64,000 nucleotides of DNA from Thermoanaerobacterales bacterium UBA4880. GTDB lineage: Bacteria; Bacillota; Thermoanaerobacteria; Thermoanaerobacterales; UBA4877. Position numbers and translations under genes: made by a program. This document shows positions 26,210-34,011 of the stretch, one piece after another. The stretch lies in assembly GCA_002399285.1 (NCBI GenBank), contig DHDI01000013.1:58497-122496 (forward strand). Reading direction: 5' to 3'. The notes below the pieces were generated by a model. It was not told the DNA's origin. It saw only the letters and a list, made by a program, of their open reading frames with translations, and did not search any database. Each line of letters starts with the position of its first letter. Within the stretch, counting starts at the first letter, position 1.

Positions 26210-27307
26210 ATGAAATACCTATTGGTAACATTTATTGACATGGAGAAGCCGCTCAGGCAGAGGCCGCATTATTTGGCCGATTATCTGAAGAATGAGGGAC
26301 TTCTCCATGTATTATCCATAAAATATGGCAGGCAGGTCGGACATAGGGAGATAGTAGATCGCGGCGATTATATCAATACGATTATAGAGTGCCGTTTTAC
26401 AGACCTCTTTAATGAAAACTTTTTATATGAGCAGTTTAGGCCGGATAATTTTTACGATGTGGTCATTTGCGAGGGGCCGTGGGCAGGTTATTTGGGCATG
26501 AAACTTAAGGATAAAGGCCGGGCCGGGCTGTATGTATATGAAGATATAGACTACTTTCCGGCATTTTTTCAATATGACTTTGTTTACGAGACAGTCAGGG
26601 GTATGGAGGACCGCTGTATGGCAAAGGCAGACCTCATATTTACGGTCAGCAAAACGTTAAAGCAGTTCAGAGACGGCTATTTGGACAGCAGTAAAATATT
26701 CATAAGTCCCAACGGGATAGATAAGATATACGCGTCGCAAGGAGTCAGAGAAGATAATATCATATATGCCGGAACACTGGATGAATGGTCGGGTATCGAT
26801 ATGGTCATCAAGGCATACGCTAAAGTGACCGAAAGCGAGGGAAACAGCAAATTTCTCATCTATGGCGGCGGCAAAATGGTAAATGAATATAGAAATTTGA
26901 TAAATAGATTAAACATTGCAGACAGGGCATTTATAATGGGCATGATCCCACACCGAACGCTTATCGATATATATAACAGATCGCTCATAGGCGTATGTGT
27001 GCTGAAACCCATAGAAGTCGTAAGATATTGCTTTCCGATAAAACTGATTGAATATATGGCCTCCGGGCTGCCATCCGTTGTGACGGGATACGGCGATATG
27101 GACGAGATAATAAATGAATCGGGCTGCGGCATTTCCGTCGACTATGAGGAAGACGAGATAGCGGATGCGCTGCTGCATCTCATAGGTATGGGTATGGAAG
27201 AGAGGGAAAAAATGGCGGATAGAGGCAGGGAATACGCGAAGGATTTTCAATGGAAGGATATATTTAAAGACGAGCTCGATATCATAAAAGCTCGTCTATC
27301 GGAATAA
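26210..27307 (+). CDS. GT4-family glycosyltransferase
   Basis: A 365-residue GT-B glycosyltransferase. The N-terminal domain starts 'KYLLVTFID' and the C-terminal domain has 'ISPNGID' near 163 and the nucleotide-sugar pattern 'EYMASGLPSVVTGYGDMDEI' near 281-300, with the two glutamates of the EX7E motif. Donor and acceptor are unknown. The start at ATG 26210 fits the family N-terminus but lacks a good Shine-Dalgarno sequence and abuts the terminator before it, so the start is less certain than the protein. Its 3' end overlaps the convergent PHP gene by 26 bases. Confidence 0.85.
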   Translation: MKYLLVTFIDMEKPLRQRPHYLADYLKNEGLLHVLSIKYGRQVGHREIVDRGDYINTIIECRFTDLFNENFLYEQFRPDNFYDVVICEGPWAGYLGMKLKDKGRAGLYVYEDIDYFPAFFQYDFVYETVRGMEDRCMAKADLIFTVSKTLKQFRDGYLDSSKIFISPNGIDKIYASQGVREDNIIYAGTLDEWSGIDMVIKAYAKVTESEGNSKFLIYGGGKMVNEYRNLINRLNIADRAFIMGMIPHRTLIDIYNRSLIGVCVLKPIEVVRYCFPIKLIEYMASGLPSVVTGYGDMDEIINESGCGISVDYEEDEIADALLHLIGMGMEEREKMADRGREYAKDFQWKDIFKDELDIIKARLSE

Positions 27308-28091
27308 GGCAGGGTTTACGGTCACTATATGAAGTTATATGGGTAAAGCCGCAATCCGATAAAACAGTCAGATACTTATGCCTGTCAATGGCAAATTGAT
27401 CGGGGGTGTGAGAATCGGAGCCCAAGGTGATATATTTGCCGTTTAGCTCTCTGTATCTCTTGAGGATATCTTCCGACGGCTCGGTATTTCCCAGATCATA
27501 TCTCGCCGCGGCGATATTTGCCTCCAGTCCTTTGCCTTTATCTACAAGTACGCACAATATCTTATTTATTATATCCGAATACTCGTCGAGCGGCATACTT
27601 TTGTCATCGTATGGGCAATACCTTCTGATAACGTCAAGGTGGCCCAGACAATCGAAATCATCGAAATGCGATATGCATTCATACACCTCGCATAAATATT
27701 CGGTAAAAGCCTCTTTTTTACTTCTGCTTTTATAGAAATTCTCTTTGAACAGGTCTATTCTATCTACATAATGGATGGACCCCAAAACAAAATCAAAATG
27801 CTTATCTTTCAAAAACTCTTCTATTTTATCCAATAAGCGGGATTGGAGACCTATTTCCAATCCTTTTTTCATAATGATCTTGTCGCCGTATATCTCTTTG
27901 CATCGGGCGTATTCTTCAGTATACTCCGTATAATCAAGATCAAAATCAAAATATTGGCCCGATGGATTGAGATCACAGTGGTCGGTAAAACAAATCTCCT
28001 TCAGACCCATTCCGACGGCCTGTTTGCAGACGCACTCCATGGTTTGTCTCGCATCCTTGGAAAATTGGGTGTGTATATGATAATCTATCAA
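27282..28091 (-). CDS. PHP-domain phosphoesterase, HisJ (histidinol-phosphatase) type
   Basis: A 269-residue metal-dependent phosphoesterase. Metal-site motifs are DYHIHTQFS at 3-11, 'FTDHCD' near 35-40, 'LGSIHY' near 103-108, 'CLGHLDVIRRY' near 150 and 'GSDSHTPDQF' near 224. It fits histidinol-phosphate phosphatase of the HisJ/HisK class, which completes histidine synthesis, but no his genes are nearby and related enzymes act on other phosphates. The start is TTG 28091 with GGAGG upstream. It is convergent with the glycosyltransferase gene. Confidence 0.8.
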   Translation of the reverse strand: MIDYHIHTQFSKDARQTMECVCKQAVGMGLKEICFTDHCDLNPSGQYFDFDLDYTEYTEEYARCKEIYGDKIIMKKGLEIGLQSRLLDKIEEFLKDKHFDFVLGSIHYVDRIDLFKENFYKSRSKKEAFTEYLCEVYECISHFDDFDCLGHLDVIRRYCPYDDKSMPLDEYSDIINKILCVLVDKGKGLEANIAAARYDLGNTEPSEDILKRYRELNGKYITLGSDSHTPDQFAIDRHKYLTVLSDCGFTHITSYSDRKPCLIPIDELL

Positions 28092-28226
28092 GATATTCGC
28101 CTCCGTGGATTATTATAACATACATACCGTGTTCCATATACAAAATTTAGGATACGCTCTTTTAAAAGATAGAAATTATGTTAAAATATACTTGATGTTT
28201 TTAATACGTAAGGGGGGGTGAAAGGT

Positions 28227-28406
28227 ATGGCATATAAAATCAATAATGAAGAATGCATAGGATGCGGCGCATGTGAATCCGAGTGCCCGGAGAGTGCCAT
28301 TTCGGCCACAGAGGATTTCGTATATGTGATCGATTCCGCTAAATGTTCGGAAGACGCAGCATGCGTAAGCGTGTGTCCGGTCGACTGTATATCGCTTGAC
28401 AATTAA
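28227..28406 (+). CDS. Small ferredoxin with one Asp-substituted cluster motif
   Basis: A 59-residue 2[4Fe-4S]-type ferredoxin, a soluble low-potential electron carrier. The first motif, [12 protein letters not shown], is canonical CxxCxxCxxxC. The second, [12 protein letters not shown], has aspartate where the second cysteine belongs (CxxDxxCxxxC), as in ferredoxins that hold a [3Fe-4S] or Asp-ligated [4Fe-4S] cluster. ATG 28227 lies after a G-rich site. It is monocistronic with a terminator just downstream. It could serve the Rnf complex encoded at 43-48 kb or other oxidoreductases. Confidence 0.88.
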   Translation: MAYKINNEECIGCGACESECPESAISATEDFVYVIDSAKCSEDAACVSVCPVDCISLDN

Positions 28407-28432
28407 TTCACCTGCCAGTTTGTCGCAGCCTG

Positions 28433-28454
28433 AAAGCCGCCGTACGGCGGCTTT
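28433..28454. terminator. Intrinsic terminator
   Basis: A 9-bp perfect stem AAAGCCGCC/GGCGGCTTT with a 4-base loop lies between the convergent ferredoxin and DUF4015 genes. It can act in both directions. Confidence 0.75.
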
Positions 28455-28465
28455 ATCTTTAGCTC

Positions 28466-29719
28466 TTATTTTCTGAGGACGTCTTCGGAATATTTATTCC
28501 CCGCATTCCAAAGCATATATTCCTTGATTCCGTTATCATTCAGGGCCTTAACCTGTTTCAGCAGATCCTCGCCTGTATATCTTGGCGTACCAAGAGAAAA
28601 ATCTTGTATCCATGGCCTTATGACCGCGCTCTTTTCAGCGCCCTCATCCTTTTTAAATGCATCCTTTACGGCCTTGTCCACAACCTCATAGGGATGCGCG
28701 TTGGGATTGCTGAATCCATAATTTCCGGCGTAATAGTGAGAAGGGTATATCATGGGGCTTATATAATCTACGATCGGCGATATCTTTTCCCACTTCTGCC
28801 CTATGCCCATATCGTCGCTCACACTGGTGGTGAGGCCGAATACATCGGCTGAGATTATTACGTTGTAACCCTTAAGCTGTTCCCGGGCATAGGATAAAAA
28901 ATCAGCTATACAATCCTCTTTGGACTTCCCGTCCTGGCCTGGGAAAAAGGCTTCCGCATCCACCCTGGCTCCGTTTTCCGGGAAACGTACATAATCAAAC
29001 TGAATCTCCTTAAAACCGTTCAGGGCAGCCTCTTTGGCAATGGCTATATCGTAGTCCCACACCCGCTTGTCATACGGATTTACCCATGAGACCCCCTTGC
29101 GGTCACGCCAGATCCCTCCCGCTTTTTTCCGTATGGATAGGTCAGGCCGATGCTCGGACAGATTTCTGTCCTTAAAGGTGACTATTCGTGCAATTGGGTA
29201 TATATTATGGCTGGTAAGCGTATTCATAAATGCATGTACGTCCTTTATACGCACATACTTGTTTGCATCGACCTCATTTACGATCTGTATGCCGCTCTTG
29301 TAACTCATCAGCCCGTTATCATCTTTTACGTCTATTACCATGGTATTCAGATCGGAATTATCCAGCAGGTCGACCAGGTGTTCAAAGTGTTCCTTGCTTC
29401 CCGCTATATTGCCTGTCACGTAGATGCCCTTGACTACGGGAGGATCAGGTTTTTGGGGTTTTTTCTCCGGAAGCGGTACGTAGTATTCCTTTAATTCCTC
29501 CTTCAGCGCCTTATCCTTCTCAGCCAATTCCTTATTTCTTCGTATCGTTTCATCTCTGCCGGTCTTTTGTATGTCCAGCTTTTCCTGCAGAAGTTCTTTG
29601 CTTGATAGTTGGTTCTTTATGGAAGCTGCGGTTGAGGAATTTTCTCTGTAAAAAAAGAATATCCCAGATACGATCGCTAATAGTATCAAAATTGTGATGA
29701 TTATGCCTGACCTTTTCAC
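28466..29719 (-). CDS. Membrane-anchored DUF4015 putative glycoside hydrolase
   Basis: A 417-residue protein with one N-terminal membrane segment (about 4-25), a coiled-coil stretch (about 35-75) and a DUF4015 domain (about 95-415). The domain begins 'KGIYVTGNIAGS' and contains 'VIDVKDDNGLMSY', 'QFDYVRFPE' and 'SADVFG', consistent with a TIM-barrel glycosidase-like fold. It would sit outside the membrane and act on a cell-envelope polysaccharide, which is inference. The start is GTG 29719 with AGGGGG about 9 bases upstream. Transcribed opposite to both neighbours. Confidence 0.85.
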   Translation of the reverse strand: MKRSGIIITILILLAIVSGIFFFYRENSSTAASIKNQLSSKELLQEKLDIQKTGRDETIRRNKELAEKDKALKEELKEYYVPLPEKKPQKPDPPVVKGIYVTGNIAGSKEHFEHLVDLLDNSDLNTMVIDVKDDNGLMSYKSGIQIVNEVDANKYVRIKDVHAFMNTLTSHNIYPIARIVTFKDRNLSEHRPDLSIRKKAGGIWRDRKGVSWVNPYDKRVWDYDIAIAKEAALNGFKEIQFDYVRFPENGARVDAEAFFPGQDGKSKEDCIADFLSYAREQLKGYNVIISADVFGLTTSVSDDMGIGQKWEKISPIVDYISPMIYPSHYYAGNYGFSNPNAHPYEVVDKAVKDAFKKDEGAEKSAVIRPWIQDFSLGTPRYTGEDLLKQVKALNDNGIKEYMLWNAGNKYSEDVLRK

Positions 29720-29861
29720 TTATGTATCCCCCTATCTGTTTTACATATCTATTGTATAGGAAAACCGGGGTTAAAAAAAGTTAAATTTTGTTTAAGATGC
29801 TGGTAATTATTGCATTTTTAAAGTATAATTCTATATAAAGGGTGAAAGGAGGGTTTTGATC

Positions 29862-30188
29862 ATGAAATTATTGATTGCGATAGTACAAGATGAAGATGCG
29901 GGGGAGCTGATGCAGGAGCTCACGAAGTCCAAGTTCCAGTTTACAAAGCTTGCTACTACCGGCGGGTTTTTGAGAGCGGGCAATACGACGCTCATGATAG
30001 GCTTGGAGGACGAGCGCCTTAAGGAGTGTACGGACTGCATAGACAATATCTGCAAGAGCAGAAAGCAATTGATAACGCCGCCTATTATGGGCGGAGCCGG
30101 CGAGGTTTACCTCTCTTACCCTATGGAAGTGACGATAGGCGGAGCTACGGTATTTGTTCTGGACATGGAGCAGCTCATAAAGATATAG
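29862..30188 (+). CDS. darA: Cyclic-di-AMP receptor, PII-like (DarA/PstA)
   Basis: A 108-residue trimeric PII-like protein of the DUF970 family that binds c-di-AMP. The sequence follows the family throughout: 'KLLIAIVQDEDAGELMQEL' at the start, 'TTGGFLRAGNTTLMIGL' near 33-50 and 'GGAGEVYLSYPMEVTIGGATVFVL' at the end. The target of the receptor is unknown in any species I can recall. AAAGGAGGG lies 8 bases before ATG 29862, and a TATAAT stands at 29824. A terminator follows at 30247. The same window carries a c-di-AMP riboswitch at 39110. Confidence 0.93.
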   Translation: MKLLIAIVQDEDAGELMQELTKSKFQFTKLATTGGFLRAGNTTLMIGLEDERLKECTDCIDNICKSRKQLITPPIMGGAGEVYLSYPMEVTIGGATVFVLDMEQLIKI

Positions 30189-30246
30189 AAATGCGGCATA
30201 TGCTTTGGGTCGGCATTTAGCTAAAATGGTACCAAGAACTATATTT

Positions 30247-30268
30247 GGGCGCTGAGAAATCAGTGCCC
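30247..30268 (+). terminator. Intrinsic terminator after darA
   Basis: GGGCGCTGA, a GAAA tetraloop and TCAGTGCCC (one G-U pair) are followed by TTTT. Ends the darA transcript. Confidence 0.8.
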
Positions 30269-30370
30269 TTTTAATATTTGGCTTTTAAAGATTAATATAC
30301 AAATATATTACAATTTTGTAACATTCAGTGAATGCGAAAATTCTTAATGATATAGTTATTTGTAGAAAAA

Positions 30371-31020
30371 GTACCTGCCCGCACATTCTGTGAGAAGCTT
30401 ATAGGAGCAAATGTAAATTATGAACCCGAGACCAAGGAGGTAACTATAAACTTTGTCGGGGACTCTTTAAAGATGACCTTGGGATCTACGCAGTACTATG
30501 TAAACGGAAGGTATGGCGCTTTAGTACCATACCGGTACTAAAAAACGGAGCGGTATTTATCCCCCTGAAGACAATAATTGACGCCTTTCATATTAAATCA
30601 GAATGGAATGAAGAGTATAACTATGTCTCGTTGAATGACGACAGGATAATGAAAACTGAGCTAATAGAACAAATAAACAAATATTGGATATTATAAAGGG
30701 GGAAGGCGATGACCCGGATGCCTTCGTCCCTCTTAACTTCATAATGGAGACCAAGGACTCGGAGGATAGCTGGTACTGGCATTATGTGACTGAATTAAAG
30801 AATGTGACTGGAGAGGATATTCCCGAGGGCAAAGAGGGGATCCAAACAATTTTTGTCTTCGATGGAACATAGGGGTGATAGTTTCACGTCTCTATCTATA
30901 TATGAAAAGAACCCGTCCGTTAAAAAAGATGAAGTAATAACCAAAAAAGCATTTTTCGATTACGTTAGATCAAATGGCGGAGACTTAGATTTCATTCTGC
31001 TGTTGGGAAGGACATTTTAG
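30371..31020 (+). pseudogene. Decayed stalk-domain (copper amine oxidase N-like) gene
   Basis: Three open pieces in different frames line up as one broken protein. 30371-30541 reads 'VPARTFCEKLIGANVNYE' onward, a stalk-domain repeat. A frame shift near 30530 leads to 'PVLKNGAVFIPLKTIIDAF', which continues the same domain. A second shift near 30680 leads to 62 residues ending at 30872, and a third frame gives a further 52-residue piece ending at 31020. There is no start codon or signal peptide at the 5' end, so the N-terminus is also lost. An intact stalk-domain region is present in the L,D-transpeptidase gene downstream. Confidence 0.75.
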
Positions 31021-31204
31021 ATCACTTGATTTTGGTTTTAAACTTTTTGTTCCCCTCATGGTTTGCTGTTGATCATAGAGAGGAGCATATTTTTATGCTA
31101 TAGGATAAAAGGAATGATAAAACTTGATCAAGATGACCTTATAATACCAAAAGATTGATACAGCCAAATGGACAGATATACAAGTGCCATACCGGTAAAA
31201 TAAA

Positions 31205-31237
31205 AAGACCGCGCAAATACATGAGTATAATGCGCGG
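31205..31237 (-). terminator. Terminator of tRNA-Leu(CAA)
   Basis: Read on the minus strand, the stem CCGCGCA/TGCGCGG is followed by TCTTTTTATTTT. It lies 20 bases beyond the CCA end of the tRNA. Confidence 0.75.
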
Positions 31238-31257
31238 CCTTGTCTTTTCAGGATATA

Positions 31258-31346
31258 TGGTGCCGAAGGCGGGAGTCGAACCCGCACAGGGTGTGAGCCC
31301 TACTGGATTTTGAGTCCAGCGCGTCTGCCTATTCCACCACTTCGGC
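31258..31346 (-). tRNA. tRNA-Leu (anticodon CAA)
   Basis: An 89-base type II tRNA with encoded CCA. The acceptor stem GCCGAAG pairs with CTTCGGC. The anticodon stem CTGGA/TCCAG encloses the loop CTCAAAA, giving anticodon CAA, which reads UUG. A long variable arm and the T-loop GTTCGA are present. It has its own promoter at 31361-31389 and terminator at 31205-31237. Confidence 0.95.
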
Positions 31347-31360
31347 ACGCTACGTATGAT

Positions 31361-31389
31361 ATAATATCATAAGCGGAGACTATTTTCAA
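31361..31389 (-). promoter_or_regulatory. Sigma-A promoter of tRNA-Leu(CAA)
   Basis: On the minus strand TTGAAA (31384-31389), a 17-base spacer and TATTAT (31361-31366) stand about 15 bases before the tRNA 5' end. The -10 overlaps a 7-bp inverted repeat, ATGATAT/ATATCAT, at 31356-31370, which also shows a TATAAT on the plus strand toward aroC. Confidence 0.7.
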
Positions 31390-31411
31390 GAAATTTTTAG
31401 GAGGCAAGATC

Positions 31412-32563
31412 ATGTTGAAATTTTTAGATGCGGGGGAGTCTCACGGCAGCTGCTATGTGGGCATAATCGACGGTATGCCTGCCGGTCTGGAAATAGAGAC
31501 GGACAGCGTGGACAGGCTGCTCTTTGAAAGGCAGAATGTGTACGGCAGGGGAGGCAGGATGGCGATAGAAAAGGACAGCTTACTGATCTTGTCCGGGGTA
31601 AGAGGAGGTAAGACCACCGGCAGTCCCATAGGACTGATGATCAAAAACAGGGACTATGAGAATTGGAAGGAATATATGCAAACGATGGTCGGGATAAAAG
31701 AGGGGAAAGAGGTCACAGTACCCCGGCCCGGCCATGCCGATCTTGCCGGCATGATGAAATACGGCTGCGACGATGCACGGGATATAATCGAGAGGGCAAG
31801 CGCGCGGGAGACGGTGATGCGGACCGCCATCGGCGGCATCGCCATGCTGCTTTTAAAAACATTCGGCATCGCGGTAAGAGCCCATGTGACAAGAATAGGC
31901 CGGGCCACCGCGGTCTGCGATAATTTGGATGATGCCTACTGGGCCAGGGTAGAAAATTCGCCCGTACGCTGCGGGGACGCAAACGCCAAAGGAGAAATGA
32001 TAGCAGAGATAGACAGAGCGAAAGAGGCGGGAGATACAGTCGGAGGCATCGTACAGACAGCGGTCTTGAATGTCCCGGCGGGGCTGGGAAGCCACACTGC
32101 TTGGGACGACAGGCTTGATGCCCGCCTTTCCGCGGCATGCATGAGCGTACAGGCCGTAAAGGGCGTGGAAATAGGCATGGGATTTGAAGCCGCCGAAAGA
32201 TACGGAAGCGAGGTCCATGATGAGATCTTTTATGGAGGCGGTAAATTCTACAGGAAGACAAATAATGCGGGCGGCATAGAGAGCGGCATATCCAACGGCG
32301 AAACCATAATAATAAACTGCGCCGTAAAACCCATCCCCACGCTTTCGCAGCCGCTGGCCAGCGTGGACGTCCGCACCAAGGGCCCGGCCAAGGCGCACTC
32401 GGAAAGAAGCGATATATGCGCCGTACCCGCTGCCTCCATAGTACTAGGGGCAGTTGCGGCATGGGAGATAGCGGCGGCGTTTCTGGACAAATTTGGGGGA
32501 GACACTATCGACGAGATAAAAAATGCCTATGGCTACCATATAACCAGGATGGGTAAACTATGA
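31412..32563 (+). CDS. aroC: Chorismate synthase
   Basis: Final enzyme of the shikimate pathway: it converts EPSP to chorismate using reduced FMN. At 383 residues it has normal length. Family motifs are visible: 'GESHGSCYVGIIDGMPAG' at the start, 'RPGHADLAGMMKYG' near 108-121, 'RASARETVMRTA' near 129-140 and 'SERSD' near 330. GGAGG lies upstream of ATG 31412. It stands alone, without other aro genes. The L,D-transpeptidase gene follows with its own promoter. Confidence 0.95.
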   Translation: MLKFLDAGESHGSCYVGIIDGMPAGLEIETDSVDRLLFERQNVYGRGGRMAIEKDSLLILSGVRGGKTTGSPIGLMIKNRDYENWKEYMQTMVGIKEGKEVTVPRPGHADLAGMMKYGCDDARDIIERASARETVMRTAIGGIAMLLLKTFGIAVRAHVTRIGRATAVCDNLDDAYWARVENSPVRCGDANAKGEMIAEIDRAKEAGDTVGGIVQTAVLNVPAGLGSHTAWDDRLDARLSAACMSVQAVKGVEIGMGFEAAERYGSEVHDEIFYGGGKFYRKTNNAGGIESGISNGETIIINCAVKPIPTLSQPLASVDVRTKGPAKAHSERSDICAVPAASIVLGAVAAWEIAAAFLDKFGGDTIDEIKNAYGYHITRMGKL

Positions 32564-32587
32564 TCTTTTATCCATAAATAAGGCATA

Positions 32588-32638
32588 ATGACGATCCCCT
32601 TTTAATAAGCTTATAATAAATTGCTGTAAAAGGGGATC
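32588..32638 (+). promoter_or_regulatory. Promoter inside a 12-bp inverted repeat that covers the downstream ribosome binding site
   Basis: GATCCCCTTTTA (32593-32604) and its exact complement (32627-32638) enclose TATAAT at 32612-32617, with a weak -35, ATGACG, at 32588-32593 (18-base spacer). The right arm contains the AAAGGGGA ribosome binding site of the gene at 32642. A transcript started here at about 32624 has only the right arm and is free to be translated; read-through RNA from aroC has both arms and would fold over the site. Confidence 0.6.
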
Positions 32639-32641
32639 TAT

Positions 32642-33814
32642 ATGAAAAGGTTACTGCTTTGTATTATGGTTTTATCGGTCTTTTTTTGTGCCTCCGCTGC
32701 CTATGCAGCGCCAGGTGACGGAATCATCATAAATCTTCCCAGCCTAACGCTGACTTTTGATAAGGGGGATGTGCACAGGGAGTATCCGGTGGCAATAGGC
32801 AAATCCCTTTCCAACACTCCCAAGGGCAGTTATAAGGTGGCGGCCAAGGTAAAGGACCCGACGTGGTATCCTCCCGACGGAGGCAAAGCGGTGCCGCCGG
32901 GGAAAAAGAATCCTTTGGGGCACCGCTGGATAAATTTTTATCCAGGTTACGGCATTCACGGAAATAACAATGCGAAGTCCATCGGTACATTGGCCTCGCT
33001 GGGTTGCGTGCGCATGTATAACGGCGACGTCGAGGAACTCTTTGATATGGTGTCCGTCGGTACTCCCGTGCTTATCACATACCAGACTGCAAAGGAGATA
33101 ACCGACGGTGATAAAAAGATACTGGAGATATATGCCGACGTATATGGACGCGGCGTCAATTCCCAATCAAGTATAAAGGCAAAACTAAGCGGAATGGGTA
33201 TAACGACCGGCGAAGAGAAATTTAAATATGTCTTTGCCGGAAATAAAAAGAAGACTGCCTATTATTCCGACGGCTGGATATTGACTAAAGGAGACAAATT
33301 TTTGTCCGCAGGGTTAGTAAAAGAGAATGATGCTTTGTATATATCTGCCGATGCGGTAAAGAACATCTTTGGGATCGATTATCTTCTCAATCTGGATACC
33401 GGTATCATGAGTATAAATGGAGAAGAAATCGATTTTGTTGACAGAGGCGGAAAATATATTGATCTTGACTGCCTGCTCAATATACTTAAACTGGGCTATG
33501 ACATAGACGCCGGGGCACAGAGGGTGGACATCAGAGGCAGTATGATCTTTCTCAATGGGAAATTCATCGGGAAGACTAATTATGCCAATTATGACAGCCG
33601 GGAGATAAAATTGCCGCTGAAGACCGTCGCGGAGCAATTTGGGAATAAGGTGGGATGGGATGCTGCGACAAACGAGGTGAGCATTGACGATAAGGCCGTG
33701 CCTGCAGCGGTCTTAAACGGGGTCTCATATATGGGTATTAAAGAGCTTGCCGGTATGTTCAAATTTGACTATGAAATTGATTCACGATATGGTATTATAC
33801 AAATTAAGCGATAG
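32642..33814 (+). CDS. L,D-transpeptidase (YkuD) with stalk-domain C-terminus
   Basis: A 390-residue exported enzyme that forms 3-3 peptidoglycan cross-links or acts in related wall modification. The signal peptide is at about 1-22 (cleavage after 'AYA'). The YkuD catalytic domain (about 25-155) has H106 in 'GIHGNNN' and the nucleophile C122 in 'SLGCVRM'. The rest (about 200-390) is a copper amine oxidase N-like stalk region, common in clostridial surface proteins. ATG 32642 follows AAAGGGGA, which lies in the right arm of an inverted repeat. The stop overlaps a tandem 28-base repeat. Confidence 0.9.
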   Translation: MKRLLLCIMVLSVFFCASAAYAAPGDGIIINLPSLTLTFDKGDVHREYPVAIGKSLSNTPKGSYKVAAKVKDPTWYPPDGGKAVPPGKKNPLGHRWINFYPGYGIHGNNNAKSIGTLASLGCVRMYNGDVEELFDMVSVGTPVLITYQTAKEITDGDKKILEIYADVYGRGVNSQSSIKAKLSGMGITTGEEKFKYVFAGNKKKTAYYSDGWILTKGDKFLSAGLVKENDALYISADAVKNIFGIDYLLNLDTGIMSINGEEIDFVDRGGKYIDLDCLLNILKLGYDIDAGAQRVDIRGSMIFLNGKFIGKTNYANYDSREIKLPLKTVAEQFGNKVGWDAATNEVSIDDKAVPAAVLNGVSYMGIKELAGMFKFDYEIDSRYGIIQIKR

Positions 33815-33858
33815 TTCATAGTATGGACAAATTAAGCGATGGCTCGTAGTATGGACAA
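33803..33858 (+). repeat. Two tandem 28-bp repeats
   Basis: Units 33803-33830 and 33831-33858 both run from ATTAAGCGAT to AGTATGGACAA and differ at a few central positions. The first contains the stop codon of the L,D-transpeptidase gene, so the second arose by local duplication of the gene's end. Confidence 0.75.
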
Positions 33859-33863
33859 ATTGG

Positions 33864-33885
33864 CAGACCGTGACAAATTGCGCAA
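33864..33885 (+). repeat. Dispersed intergenic repeat segment
   Basis: CAGACCGTGACAAAT followed by TGCGCAA matches the minus strand of bases 1-22 at 20 of 22 positions. A small hairpin, AAATTGC/GCAATTT, lies just downstream at about 33902-33918. It is possibly the edge of a larger repeated element. Confidence 0.45.
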
Positions 33886-33942
33886 GTCAAGGCGGCAAGC
33901 AAAATTGCTATGCAATTTCGCGTTGCGCGAGACATCGGCCTG

Positions 33943-33960
33943 AAGCGGGTGATACCGCTT
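33943..33960 (+). terminator. Short terminator-like hairpin
   Basis: AAGCGG, a 6-base loop and CCGCTT are followed by ATTTTTATAG. The stem is only 6 bp, so it is weaker than the others in the window. A TATAAT at 33971-33976 just after it may belong to the polA promoter. Confidence 0.45.
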
Positions 33961-34011
33961 ATTTTTATAGTATAATAGAAATAATAATAAGATTATGGGT
34001 GGTGAAAACCA

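Noticed and set aside
28419..28435. Third copy of the 1-22 / 33864-33885 repeat
   Set aside because: Three mismatches in 17 bases and overlap with a terminator stem; not convincing.
31713..32462. A 249-codon minus-strand frame rich in Pro, Arg and Cys within aroC
   Set aside because: The composition is typical of an antisense shadow; aroC is certain.
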